DNA from: Pseudomonadota bacterium
Lineage (GTDB): Bacteria > Pseudomonadota > Gammaproteobacteria > Burkholderiales > Burkholderiaceae_C
Direction of reading: 5' to 3'
NCBI GenBank assembly: GCA_022566735.1
Contig: JADFIG010000010.1
Location: 1-64,000, forward strand
DNA: 64,000 nucleotides
Below the pieces are notes generated by a model. The model was not told where the DNA came from, did no database searches, and saw only the letters and a program-made list of their open reading frames with translations. The position numbers and the translations under genes are program-made. This document shows, in pieces, positions 15,954-24,894 of this stretch. The first letter of the stretch is position 1; each line of letters begins with the position of its first letter.

Positions 15954-17648
15954 TCAGCGCCCGCCGCCGGGCATGCGGCTGCGCGCGATCTCACGCGACA
16001 GCACGATCAGGGGCAGCAGCCCCACCACCACGATGGCCAGCGCCGCGGTCGACGCCTCGGCGAGGCGCTCGTCGGACGCCAGCGTGTAGGCCTGCGTCGC
16101 CAGGGTGTCGAAGTTGAAGGGCCGCATCACCAGCGTGGCCGGCAACTCCTTCATCACGTCGATGAAGACCAGCAGCAGCGCCGTCAGCAGGCTGCCGCGC
16201 AAGAGCGGAAAGTGCACCCGGCGCAAGGTCGCCGCAGGCGTGAGCCCCAGGCTGCGCGCCGCGTGGTCCATGTTGGGCGTGACCTTCAACAAGCCCGCGT
16301 CCACCGACTGCACCGCGGGCGTCAGGAAGCGCACCACGCAGGCATACACCAGCCCGGCGATGCCCCCGGTGAGCACCAGCCCCCCCTGCCAGCCGACGGC
16401 CTGCTCCAGCCAGGTCGTCAGCACCGCGTCCACCCGCGTGACGGGGATCAGCACCCCCACGGCGATCACGGTGCCAGGCAAGGCATAACCCAGTCCGCCC
16501 AGGCCATGCACCAGGCGCACCAGCCAGTGCGGCTGCAGGCGCGCGGCATAGGCCAGCAGCACCGCCAGCGTCACCGCGGTGAACGCCGTCAGCGCCGACA
16601 CCGTCACGCTGTTGGTGGCCAGTTCGATGAAGCGCGGCCCGAACTGCGCATCGCCCTGGTTCAGCGCCATGTGCAGCAGGATCCCCGCCGGCAGCAGGAA
16701 GCCCGCCAGCACAGGCAGCACACAGGCCAGCACCGCCAGCGCGGCACGCCAGCCACCCACGCGGATGCCGTTGAGGCGGGAGCGGCGCAAGGTGGTGTCA
16801 TGGAAACGCGCCCGCCCGCGCGAGAGCCGCTCGAACATCAGCACCAGCACGACGAAGCCCAGCAGCGCCGAGGCCAGCTGCGCCGCCGCCACCCGGTCCC
16901 CCAGAGAGAACCAGGCGCGGTAGATGCCCGTGGTGAAGGTCTGCACGCCGAAGTAGGACACCGCGCCGAAGTCGGCCAGCGTTTCCATCAGCGCCAGCGA
17001 CACCCCCGCGGCGATGGCCGGGCGCGCCAGCGGCAGGGACACGCGAAAGAAGCTGCCCCAGGGGCCCAGCCCCAGCACGCGGCCCACTTCCAGCATGCCG
17101 CCCGCGCGCTCCAGGAACGCGGTGCGCGCCAGCATGTAGACGTAGGGGTAGAGCACCAGCGAGAACAGCACCACCGCCCCGCCCAGCGAGCGCACATCGG
17201 GGAAGCCGTAGTCGGCGCGGGTCCAGCCGAAGGCGTCGCGCAAGGCGGTCTGCACCGGCCCGACGAACTGCAGCAGGTCGGTGTAGGTGTAGGCCATCAC
17301 GTAACCGGGCACGGCCAGGGGCAGCACCAGCGCCCACTCCAGCGTGCCCCGCAAGGGGAAGTCGTAGCGCGTGACCAGCCAGGCCGCACCCACGCCCATG
17401 CTCGCCGTGCCCAGGCCCACACCCAGACACAGCCACAGGGTGGACCAGAGGTAGTCGGGCAGCACCGTGCCGGCCAGGTGGGACCAGGTGTCGCCAGTGT
17501 CGCTGGGCGAAAGCACCTGCATCAGCACGGCCAGCACAGGCAGCGCCACCAGGGCCCCCACCAGCAGGGCCAGGGCCACCAGCCAGCGGGATGCCAGCCG
17601 CTGGCGCAGCGAGGGGGACGGGGGATGTGAGGCGAAGGAGGCGGACAT
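15954..17648 (-). CDS. fbpB: Fe(3+) ABC transporter permease (fused double permease)
   Basis: About 564 residues with two BPD_transp_1 modules in tandem and roughly 12 membrane segments. EAA loops are visible as ARTAFLERAGGMLEVGRVLG in the first half and AARSLGLTPAATLRRVHFPL in the second. This is the FbpB/CysT-like fused permease that forms the channel with FbpC. The ATG at 17648 is preferred; another in-frame ATG lies seven codons upstream. It is divergent from the ATPase gene with about 50 bases between, and that gap contains AATTATCATC, a possible Fur half-site. Confidence 0.92.
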   Translation of the reverse strand: MSASFASHPPSPSLRQRLASRWLVALALLVGALVALPVLAVLMQVLSPSDTGDTWSHLAGTVLPDYLWSTLWLCLGVGLGTASMGVGAAWLVTRYDFPLRGTLEWALVLPLAVPGYVMAYTYTDLLQFVGPVQTALRDAFGWTRADYGFPDVRSLGGAVVLFSLVLYPYVYMLARTAFLERAGGMLEVGRVLGLGPWGSFFRVSLPLARPAIAAGVSLALMETLADFGAVSYFGVQTFTTGIYRAWFSLGDRVAAAQLASALLGFVVLVLMFERLSRGRARFHDTTLRRSRLNGIRVGGWRAALAVLACVLPVLAGFLLPAGILLHMALNQGDAQFGPRFIELATNSVTVSALTAFTAVTLAVLLAYAARLQPHWLVRLVHGLGGLGYALPGTVIAVGVLIPVTRVDAVLTTWLEQAVGWQGGLVLTGGIAGLVYACVVRFLTPAVQSVDAGLLKVTPNMDHAARSLGLTPAATLRRVHFPLLRGSLLTALLLVFIDVMKELPATLVMRPFNFDTLATQAYTLASDERLAEASTAALAIVVVGLLPLIVLSREIARSRMPGGGR

Positions 17649-17698
17649 GGTGCAGCCGGGAATTATCATCGCTGCATCCCTTGTCCGACGCCCACCGC

Positions 17699-18844
17699 AT
17701 GCCTGCCGTTCCCACCAGCCTCACGCCCGAGCCGCCTCACCGGCCGAACCAGGGGCCGAATCCAGGGCCTGTGCAGGGGCCGCCCTGGCTGGTCGTGGAA
17801 GACCTGGCGCTGCGCTACGGCCGCAAGACCATCGTCGAGCAGCTGTCGTTTTCGCTGCCGCAAGGCGCCATCGCCTGCCTGCTGGGCCCCTCCGGCTGCG
17901 GCAAGACCTCGGTGCTGCGCGCCCTGGCGGGTTTCGAGCCCATCACCGCAGGGCGTGTCTCCCTCGATGGCCGCACCCTCAGCGAGCCCGGCCGCGTCGT
18001 GCCCCCCGAGCAGCGCCGCATCGGCATGGTCTTCCAGGACTACGCCCTGTTCCCGCACCTGACGGTGGCGCAGAACGTCCGCTTCGGCCTGCGCGGCCAC
18101 CCCGACGCCGATCGCCGCGTGGCCGAGATGCTCGACACCGTGGGCCTGGGACACGCCGCACGCCGCTACCCGCACGAGCTCTCCGGCGGCCAGCAGCAGC
18201 GCGTGGCCCTGGCCCGTGCCCTGGCGCCCCAGCCCGCCGTGCTGCTCCTCGACGAGCCCTTCTCCAACCTCGACGTGGCCCTGCGCGAACACCTGGCCAA
18301 CGAAGTGCGCGACATCCTCAAAGCCACGCAGACCACCGCCGTGCTCGTCACCCACGACCAGCACGAGGCCTTCGCCATCGCCGACGTGGTGGGCGTGCTG
18401 GCCGATGGCCGCCTGCAGCAATGGGACACGGCCTACGCCCTCTACCACCGGCCCGCCAACCGCCGCGTGGCGGAATTCGTGGGCCAGGGCGCCTTTGTCC
18501 ATGCCCGCGTGCTCGACGCGCACCACCTGCATCTGGAAGTCGACGGGGTGTCGGACGCGCAATCGGACCTTGCCACCGACGAGCGCATGCCCTTCGCCCC
18601 CGGCACCCGTGTCGACGTGCTGCTGCGCCCCGACGACATCGTGCACGACGACGCCAGCCCCCTCCAGGCCCGCGTGGTGCACAAAGCCTTCAAGGGCGCC
18701 GAGTTCCTCTACACCCTGGCCCTGTCCAATGGCACCGAGGTGCTCTCGATGGTGCCCTCGCACCACGACCACGCCATCGGCGAAGCCATCGGCATCCGCC
18801 TCGACATGAACCATGTCGTCGCCTTCGCACACACCCCTGCCTGA
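17699..18844 (+). CDS. fbpC: Fe(3+) ABC transporter ATP-binding protein
   Basis: 381 residues. Walker A GPSGCGKTS, Q loop VFQDYALFPH, signature LSGGQQQRVALARAL, Walker B VLLLDEPFSNLD and switch VTHDQHEAF are all intact. The C-terminal TOBE-like region (about 270-375) fits ferric and sulfate importers. It powers the FbpAB system whose other genes sit to the left. The N-terminal 30 residues are Pro-rich and atypical, so the true start could be later. murU follows after six bases, so the two are probably co-transcribed. Confidence 0.92.
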   Translation: MPAVPTSLTPEPPHRPNQGPNPGPVQGPPWLVVEDLALRYGRKTIVEQLSFSLPQGAIACLLGPSGCGKTSVLRALAGFEPITAGRVSLDGRTLSEPGRVVPPEQRRIGMVFQDYALFPHLTVAQNVRFGLRGHPDADRRVAEMLDTVGLGHAARRYPHELSGGQQQRVALARALAPQPAVLLLDEPFSNLDVALREHLANEVRDILKATQTTAVLVTHDQHEAFAIADVVGVLADGRLQQWDTAYALYHRPANRRVAEFVGQGAFVHARVLDAHHLHLEVDGVSDAQSDLATDERMPFAPGTRVDVLLRPDDIVHDDASPLQARVVHKAFKGAEFLYTLALSNGTEVLSMVPSHHDHAIGEAIGIRLDMNHVVAFAHTPA

Positions 18845-18850
18845 CCCCGC

Positions 18851-19660
18851 ATGAGCCCCGCCGCCAACCTGCCCGCCCTCATCCTGGCTGCCGGCCGCGG
18901 CGAGCGCATGCGCCCGCTGACCGACACCTGCCCCAAGCCCCTGCTGGAGGTGCGCGGCCAGCGCCTCATCGAATGGCACCTCGCCGCCCTGGCCCGTGAC
19001 GGCGTGCGCGATGTCGTCATCAACACGGCCTACCTGGAAGACCAGTTCGAGCCCGCGCTGGGCGATGGCCGCCGCTGGGGCTTGCGCATCCGCTACTCGC
19101 ACGAAGGCCGCGAGCACGGCGGCGCCCTGGAAACCGCCGGCGGCATCGCCACCGCCCTGCCCCTGCTGAACGAGGACGGCCACGCCGCCCATGGCAGCGC
19201 CCGCGACCGTGCGTTCTGGGTGGTCGCAGGCGACGTCTTCGTGCCCGGCTTCCGCTTCGATGCCGCGGCCGCCGAGGCCTTCCTGCACGACCCCGTCCAG
19301 CAGCAGGACGACGCCCACCTCTGGCTGGTGCCCAACCCGGCGCACGTGCCCACGGGCGACTTCGCATTGAACGCCGCCGGCCGCATCCTGCGCAAGGACA
19401 GCGCCCCGGCAGGCACGCCCACCTTCACGTACTCGACCATCGGCCTCTACCGCGCCCGCATGGTCGAGGGCGTGGCCGTCGGTCAGAAGGCCCCGCTGCG
19501 CCCTTGCCTGGACCGCGCCATCGACAGCGGCCGCCTGGGCGGCGAGGTCTGGCCGGGCGACTGGACCGACGTGGGCACACCGCAGCGCCTGGCTGCACTG
19601 AATGGCGACCGAGACGGCCCCCATGGAGATCGCCGCGCCGCCGGGCATCCCACCTCGTGA
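18851..19660 (+). CDS. murU: N-acetylmuramate-1-phosphate uridylyltransferase (MurU-like)
   Basis: 269 residues of the NTP-transferase family. The nucleotide-binding opening is LILAAGRGERMRPLTDTCPK with catalytic Lys at PKPLLEV, followed by GGALETAGGI and GDVFV (metal Asp). The ending WTDVGTPQRLAALN is typical of MurU, which makes UDP-MurNAc in peptidoglycan recycling that bypasses MurA. The usual partner kinase gene amgK is not next to it; instead it follows fbpC by six bases. A general sugar-1-phosphate nucleotidyltransferase is the alternative. Confidence 0.83.
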   Translation: MSPAANLPALILAAGRGERMRPLTDTCPKPLLEVRGQRLIEWHLAALARDGVRDVVINTAYLEDQFEPALGDGRRWGLRIRYSHEGREHGGALETAGGIATALPLLNEDGHAAHGSARDRAFWVVAGDVFVPGFRFDAAAAEAFLHDPVQQQDDAHLWLVPNPAHVPTGDFALNAAGRILRKDSAPAGTPTFTYSTIGLYRARMVEGVAVGQKAPLRPCLDRAIDSGRLGGEVWPGDWTDVGTPQRLAALNGDRDGPHGDRRAAGHPTS

Positions 19661-19775
19661 ACATTGGCGTGGATTGCGCCGCAGCTTGACGCCCATCCTG
19701 ACCGCCAGGTCACGTCGGCCCCGAGGACGGTGACTTAAAATCGCGCCTTCCCCACACAGCCCCTGGATCAACACC

Positions 19776-20204
19776 ATGCCCCGCTGTCTCGCCCGCCTTC
19801 ATCCGCTCCTGCACCCGCTTGTGTTGAGCGCCGTGCTGGCCCTCCCCCTGGCCGCCACCACGACCAGCGCCATCGCACAGGCCGCCCGGCCCGTGCCCAT
19901 CTCGCCGCTGTCGCTGCGCGGCGAGGCCACCTTCGGCACGCCGCCCGAGCTCCGGCTCAACGACCAGGCCACGCGCCTGTCACCGGCCGCGCGCATCCGC
20001 GGCACCAGCAACACGCTGGTGATGTCGGCCACGCTCGCGGGCCAGCCCTGGACCGTCAACTACACCCTCGACGCCCTCACCGGCCTGGTGCAGGACGTCT
20101 GGCTGCTGACGCCCGAAGAGGCCGCCCGCCGCTGGCCCAAGACGCGCGATGAGGCCACGCAGTGGTCCTTCGACCCGATCACGCAGAGCTGGTCCAAGCC
20201 CTGA
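19776..20204 (+). CDS. Hypothetical exported protein
   Basis: 142 residues with a signal peptide (hydrophobic [20 protein letters not shown], cleavage near AIAQA). The mature part is small and soluble ([20 protein letters not shown], then [20 protein letters not shown]). I know no function. Similar short exported proteins sit just upstream of miaB in related genomes, which supports a real gene. It lies 104 bases before miaB and may be co-transcribed with it. Confidence 0.7.
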   Translation: MPRCLARLHPLLHPLVLSAVLALPLAATTTSAIAQAARPVPISPLSLRGEATFGTPPELRLNDQATRLSPAARIRGTSNTLVMSATLAGQPWTVNYTLDALTGLVQDVWLLTPEEAARRWPKTRDEATQWSFDPITQSWSKP

Positions 20205-20308
20205 GCAATGGCCCCGGCCCCTGCCTTTGCAGCCGGGCCCGCCATCCCCCCATTTCCAGAGAGCAGGGCCCTTTCGCGGCCCTGAAGGCACTGAAGGCCC
20301 TGACCCCC

Positions 20309-21670
20309 ATGAGCGCAGACACCCTCCCGACCAAGAAGGTCTACATCAAGACCTACGGCTGCCAGATGAACGAATACGACTCGGACAAGATGTCCGACGT
20401 CATGAACGCGGCCAAGGGCTACACGCCCACCGACAACCCCGAAGAGGCCGACCTCATCCTCTTCAACACCTGCTCCATCCGCGAGAAGGCGCAAGAGAAA
20501 GTGTTCAGCGACCTCGGCCGCGTCAAGCACCTCAAGGACAAGGGCGTGATGATCGGCGTGGGCGGCTGCGTGGCCAGCCAGGAAGGCGCGGCCATCATCG
20601 AGCGCGCGCCGTATGTGGACGTGGTCTTCGGCCCGCAGACCCTGCACCGCCTGCCCGCCATGCTGGAAAAGCGCGCGCAACTCAAGCGCCCGCAAGTCGA
20701 CATCAGCTTCCCCGAGATCGAGAAGTTCGACCACTTGCCGCCACCGCGCAAGGACGGCGCCTCGGCCTTCGTGTCCATCATGGAAGGCTGCTCGAAGTAC
20801 TGCAGCTACTGCGTGGTGCCCTACACCCGCGGCGAGGAAGTCTCGCGGCCGTTTGACGACGTGCTCACCGAGGTCGCCGACCTGGCCGACCAGGGCGTCA
20901 AGGAAGTCACCCTGCTGGGCCAGAACGTGAACGGCTACCGCGGCAAGATGGGCGACACGAGCGACATCGCCGACTTCGCCATGCTGCTGGAGTACGTCGC
21001 CGAGATCCCTGGCATCGAGCGCATCCGCTTCACCACCAGCCACCCCAACGAGTTCAGCCAGCGCCTCATCGACGTCTACGGCAAGACCAGCAAGCTGGTC
21101 AACCACGTGCACCTGCCCGTGCAGCACGGCTCGGACCGCATCCTGATGGCGATGAAGCGCGGCTACACGGTGCTGGAGTACAAGAGCACCATCCGCAAGC
21201 TGCGCGCCGTGCGCCCCGACATCCGCTTGTCCACCGACTTCATCGTCGGCTTCCCCGGCGAGACCGACGAGGACTTCGACAAGCTCATGAAGCTGGCCAC
21301 GGACATCGGGTTCGACGCCTCGTTCAGCTTCATCTTCAGCGCCCGTCCCGGCACGCCCGCGGCCAACCTGGCCGACGACACCCCGCACGAGGTCAAGCTC
21401 CAGCGCCTGCAGACGCTGCAGGCCTACCTGGAGTCCAACGTGCTGCGCTACAGCCAGGCCCTGGTGGGCACGAGGCAGAAGATCCTGGTCGAAGGCCCCA
21501 GCCGCAAGGACCCCACCGAGCTGATGGGGCGCACCGAGTGCAACCGCATCGTCAACTTCGCGGCCAGCCCGGACGCCGCGCAGCGCGAGCGCCTGATCGG
21601 CCAGCTCATCGACGTCGACATCACCCTGGCCTACCCGCACTCGCTGCGCGCCGAGCTGCCGCTGCGCTGA
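20309..21670 (+). CDS. miaB: tRNA-2-methylthio-N6-dimethylallyladenosine synthase
   Basis: 453 residues. The N-terminal UPF0004 domain has [19 protein letters not shown] with the first cluster cysteine, and NTCSIRE and GGCVASQ with the others. The radical SAM domain has [17 protein letters not shown]-terminal TRAM domain ends in [12 protein letters not shown]. It adds a methylthio group to i6A37 of tRNAs reading UNN codons. The ATG at 20309 is chosen because homology begins right after it; longer upstream frame is non-homologous. Confidence 0.96.
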   Translation: MSADTLPTKKVYIKTYGCQMNEYDSDKMSDVMNAAKGYTPTDNPEEADLILFNTCSIREKAQEKVFSDLGRVKHLKDKGVMIGVGGCVASQEGAAIIERAPYVDVVFGPQTLHRLPAMLEKRAQLKRPQVDISFPEIEKFDHLPPPRKDGASAFVSIMEGCSKYCSYCVVPYTRGEEVSRPFDDVLTEVADLADQGVKEVTLLGQNVNGYRGKMGDTSDIADFAMLLEYVAEIPGIERIRFTTSHPNEFSQRLIDVYGKTSKLVNHVHLPVQHGSDRILMAMKRGYTVLEYKSTIRKLRAVRPDIRLSTDFIVGFPGETDEDFDKLMKLATDIGFDASFSFIFSARPGTPAANLADDTPHEVKLQRLQTLQAYLESNVLRYSQALVGTRQKILVEGPSRKDPTELMGRTECNRIVNFAASPDAAQRERLIGQLIDVDITLAYPHSLRAELPLR

Positions 21671-21709
21671 GCACACGGGCCCCGCCCCCCGCAGGGCGCG
21701 GGCGGCCAC

Positions 21710-22954
21710 TCACACCGCCATGCGGCGGGCGGCCTCGCGCAGGCCCGCCACGAGCTGGTCCACCTGGGCCAGCGTGTGCGCCGACGACAGCGAAATGCGC
21801 AGCCGCGCCGTGCCTTCGGGCACCGTGGGCGGTCGGATGGCCGGCACCCAGACGCCTTGCGCATCGAGCTCGGCCATGACCTGCAAGGCATCGGCATTGC
21901 TGCCAATGACCAGCGGCTGGATGGCCGTGTCGGAAGGCATCAGCGTCCAGGGCAGGCCGGCCGCGGCCACACCCCCGCGCAGGCGTTCGCGCAAGGCCTG
22001 CAGGTGGCTGCGGCGCCAGGGCTCGTCCTGCATCACCTGCAGCGCCGCGCACAGGGACTCCGCCACCACCGCCGGTGCGGCCGTCGCGAACATGTAGGTG
22101 CGCGCCTTCTGCATCACCCACTCGACCATGGACGGCTCACCGGCGATGAAGGCCCCGGCCACGCCCGCGGCCTTGCCCAGGGTGGCCATGTAGATCAGGC
22201 GGTCCAGGCGGCCCTGCCAGGCCGGCGCCACACCGTCGGCACCAGCGATGCCGTGGTGGGCCAGCGTGCCCTCGCCCTGCGCGCCCAGCACGCCGAAGCC
22301 GTGGGCATCGTCGATCATCAGCCAGGCACCGTGCCGCTCGCACAGCGCCAGCAGCGCGGGCACATCGGCCACGTTGCCGTCCATGCTGAACACCGCGTCG
22401 GTGACCACCAGCTTGCGCTGGGCGGTGCTGGCGGCCAGCAAGCGGTCCAGCGCGTCCAGGTCGGCGTGCGGGTAGACCTGCAGCTCGGCGCGCGACAGGC
22501 GGATGCCGTCGATCAGGCAGGCGTGGTTGAGCGCGTCGGAAAACACCGCGTCACCCCGGCCCACCAGCGCGGGGATGGTGCCCACGTTGGCCGCATAGCC
22601 GGCGTAGAAATACAGCGCCCGCGGCAGGCCCACGCGGTCCGCCAGCGCGACTTCCAGCGCTTCGTGCGCGGGGCTGTGGCCGCACACCAGGGGCGAAGCG
22701 GTGGCGCCCACGCCATAGCGGTCGATGGCCGCGTGTGCCGCCGCCATCAGGGCGGGATGCTGGGAGAGCCCGAGGTAATCGTTGCTGCCGAAGGACAGGC
22801 GAGTCTGCCCGTCGATCACGTAGGTCGTGCCCCGCAAGGCCTCGTCATCGGCACCCAACTCGGACGGCGCCACGGCGGGCGCCACCTGGCGACGGCGGCG
22901 CATGCGCTGCGCGGCCTGCCACTCGGCCAGTTCTGGCTCGAAGGAATCTTTCAT
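21710..22954 (-). CDS. bioF: 8-amino-7-oxononanoate synthase
   Basis: 414 residues, PLP-dependent alpha-oxoamine synthase. Diagnostic segments are [37 protein letters not shown] and the PLP-lysine region [15 protein letters not shown]. It condenses pimeloyl-ACP (or -CoA) with alanine, the first committed ring-forming step of biotin synthesis. bioD and bioA lie 2.8 kb to the right on the same strand, separated by an NhaR/BI-1 pair and a DUF535 gene. Complete, with no anomaly. Confidence 0.95.
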   Translation of the reverse strand: MKDSFEPELAEWQAAQRMRRRRQVAPAVAPSELGADDEALRGTTYVIDGQTRLSFGSNDYLGLSQHPALMAAAHAAIDRYGVGATASPLVCGHSPAHEALEVALADRVGLPRALYFYAGYAANVGTIPALVGRGDAVFSDALNHACLIDGIRLSRAELQVYPHADLDALDRLLAASTAQRKLVVTDAVFSMDGNVADVPALLALCERHGAWLMIDDAHGFGVLGAQGEGTLAHHGIAGADGVAPAWQGRLDRLIYMATLGKAAGVAGAFIAGEPSMVEWVMQKARTYMFATAAPAVVAESLCAALQVMQDEPWRRSHLQALRERLRGGVAAAGLPWTLMPSDTAIQPLVIGSNADALQVMAELDAQGVWVPAIRPPTVPEGTARLRISLSSAHTLAQVDQLVAGLREAARRMAV

Positions 22955-23012
22955 GTCGCAAGGTTACCAGCCCTGGCGCCCACGCTGGGCCACCGGCCCG
23001 CCGGATCCCCCC

Positions 23013-23918
23013 TCAACGGTTCCAGGCCGCGAACAGGCCTTGCCGCGCCGCGTCGGTGATCGCCGCCACGCCCGGGTGGGTGATGCGCCGCTCCACGGTG
23101 ATGACGTAGAACTCCTCGATGAGGTCCGTGGCCTCGCCCAGCAGGCGGGCGCCGTACTCGGCACGCACATCGGCGTCCAGCACCATGGGCGCGATGAACA
23201 CACCGTGGCCATGCTGGCCCAGGGCCTTGAGCAAGGCGCCATCGTCGATCTCGCCGACCACGCGCGGGTTGAGCTGGTGCCGTCCCAGCCACTGCGCCAT
23301 GCGTCGCCCCAGGGCCGAATCGCTGCCCGGCATCAGCAGCGGCGCGCCATCCAGGCAGGCCGGGAAAGGCCCCTTCACCTTGGGCAGCAGCGACTTGGCC
23401 GCGTAGAAGCCCACCGGCGAGCCGCCCAGGCGGTGGTTGAAGGCATTGACGCTCAGGCCCGGCGGCAGCGGCGTGTCGGACAGCACCAGGTCCAGCCGGT
23501 GCACCGACAGCTCGGCCAGCAGGCTGTCGAGCTTCCATTCGCGGCACACCACCTTGAACGGGTGCTCGCCCGTGAGCGCGGGCTCCAGCAGGCGGCAGGT
23601 CACCAGCTTGGGCACCGCATCGGCGATGCCCACGCGCAGCTCGATGGGCCGCGCCGTGCCGCGCGGCAGGCGCACCACCTGGTCGAGCTCGGCGCCCAGG
23701 TTGAAGATGTCCTGCGCGTAGCTGTAGACCAGCTCGCCCGTGTCGGTCAGCGCCAGCTGGCGGCCCTTCTTCTCGAACAGCGGCCGCCCGAAATGGTCTT
23801 CCAGCAGCTGCAGCTGCCCGCTGATGGTCTGGGGCGTGAGGTGCAGGTGCTCGCTGGCCTTGACCACGCCACCCAGGCGGGCGACGGTCCAGAAGTAGTG
23901 CAGGTGCTTGTAGTTCAT
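23013..23918 (-). CDS. nhaR: LysR-family regulator, NhaR type
   Basis: 301 residues. It opens MNYKHLHYFWTVARLGGVVK and LTPQTISGQLQLLEDHFGRP, typical of NhaR, the LysR-type activator of sodium/proton antiport and stress genes. The effector domain is full length. The ATG at 23918 is fixed by homology. It is divergent from the Bax inhibitor-1 gene, with four CGAAT repeats directly against its start codon. No nhaA antiporter gene is adjacent, so the target may be the BI-1 gene; that is inference. Confidence 0.88.
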   Translation of the reverse strand: MNYKHLHYFWTVARLGGVVKASEHLHLTPQTISGQLQLLEDHFGRPLFEKKGRQLALTDTGELVYSYAQDIFNLGAELDQVVRLPRGTARPIELRVGIADAVPKLVTCRLLEPALTGEHPFKVVCREWKLDSLLAELSVHRLDLVLSDTPLPPGLSVNAFNHRLGGSPVGFYAAKSLLPKVKGPFPACLDGAPLLMPGSDSALGRRMAQWLGRHQLNPRVVGEIDDGALLKALGQHGHGVFIAPMVLDADVRAEYGARLLGEATDLIEEFYVITVERRITHPGVAAITDAARQGLFAAWNR

Positions 23919-23956
23919 TTCGAATTTCCCGAATCTTTCATCCGAATCATTCGAAT
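23919..23956. promoter_or_regulatory. Cluster of CGAAT repeats between nhaR and the BI-1 gene (putative operator)
   Basis: CGAAT occurs at 23921, 23930, 23943 and 23952, spaced 9, 13 and 9 bases, and the outer copies form TTCGAAT...ATTCGAA. Paired, phased sites fit a tetrameric LysR protein such as the adjacent NhaR. Confidence 0.5.
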
Positions 23957-23984
23957 TTACACAAGGCAGCGCAGCACCTAAAGT
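23956..23984 (+). promoter_or_regulatory. Putative sigma-70 promoter of the BI-1 gene
   Basis: TTTACA at 23956-23961, 17-base spacer, TAAAGT at 23979-23984. It lies just after the CGAAT repeats, about 40 bases before the start codon, where an activator bound to the repeats could contact polymerase. Confidence 0.45.
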
Positions 23985-24023
23985 GAGCCTGTCTTCAACC
24001 CTGACTGCTTGAAGGACACCACC

Positions 24024-24722
24024 ATGTCTGACGAATCGATGTCCACCCTGCGCCCCCTCAACGCCACCACCCGCCGGGCCCACGGCGCCGTCCTCAGCGA
24101 CAGCAGCCGCAAGGTGCTGCGCAACACCTACGCCCTGCTGGGCCTGACCCTGGCGTTCAGCGCCGCGGTCGCCGGCACCGCCATGGCCCTGAAGCTGCCC
24201 GCACCGGGCCTGATCCTGACGCTGATCGGCTTCTTCGGCCTGATGTTCTGGGTCAACAAGACGGCGCACAAGGCACAAGGCCTGCTGGCCGTGTTCGCCT
24301 TCACCGGCTTCCTGGGCTACACCCTGGGCCCCACGCTCAGCGCGGTGCTGGCCATGCCGCACGGCAGCGCCGTCGTCACCCAGGCCCTGGGCACCACCGC
24401 CATCGCTTTCCTGGGCCTGTCGGCCGTGGCCCTGACCACGAAGCGTGACTTCAGCTTCATGGGCAGCTTCCTCATGATCGGCTCGCTGGTGGCCTTCGCG
24501 CTGAGCCTGGGCGCCCTCTTCTTCAGCGTCCCGGCCCTGAGCCTGGCGGTCTGTGCCATGGTCGTGATGCTGATGAGCGGCATGATCCTGTTCGAAACCA
24601 GCCGCATCGTTCACGGCGGCGAGACCAACTACGTGCTCGCCACGGTCAGCCTGTACCTGTCGCTCTACAACCTCTTCAGCGCTCTGCTGGCCCTGTTCGG
24701 CATGGGTGGCAGCGACGACTGA
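24024..24722 (+). CDS. Bax inhibitor-1/YccA family integral membrane protein
   Basis: 232 residues with seven hydrophobic segments. Family signatures are VLRNTYALLGLTLAFSA near the N-terminus, GYTLGPTLSAVL in the middle, and LFETSRIVHGGETNYVLATV near the end, with the Asp/Glu-rich tail. YccA modulates FtsH proteolysis in E. coli, and BI-1 relatives act as pH-sensitive calcium leak channels; the role here is not known. The ATG at 24024 follows GAAGGA and is preferred to the TTG five codons upstream. A strong terminator follows. Confidence 0.93.
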   Translation: MSDESMSTLRPLNATTRRAHGAVLSDSSRKVLRNTYALLGLTLAFSAAVAGTAMALKLPAPGLILTLIGFFGLMFWVNKTAHKAQGLLAVFAFTGFLGYTLGPTLSAVLAMPHGSAVVTQALGTTAIAFLGLSAVALTTKRDFSFMGSFLMIGSLVAFALSLGALFFSVPALSLAVCAMVVMLMSGMILFETSRIVHGGETNYVLATVSLYLSLYNLFSALLALFGMGGSDD

Positions 24723-24754
24723 ACCCGACCCCGTGCGGCACCCCTGCACGGGCA

Positions 24755-24797
24755 GCGCCGACGGAGCCGAGGTCGCCTCGCCCGTCGGCGCTTTTTT
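24755..24797 (+). terminator. Rho-independent terminator after the BI-1 gene
   Basis: GCGCCGACGG (24755-24764) pairs with CCGTCGGCGC (24782-24791), followed by six T residues. Loop of 17 bases. Confidence 0.85.
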
Positions 24798-24894
24798 GCC
24801 TTTTCTTTGCCCTCGTCTCGCGGCCCGACCGTGAAGATTTGTGAAAGGTTCAGGAGGCATCCTGCGCGACCCAGCCCCCGTCGCCCGAGCTCCG

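Noticed and set aside
23919..24860. A longer N-terminus for the NhaR-type regulator
   Set aside because: Upstream frame is antisense to the BI-1 gene and Gln/Gly-rich; the LysR homology begins at the ATG at 23918.
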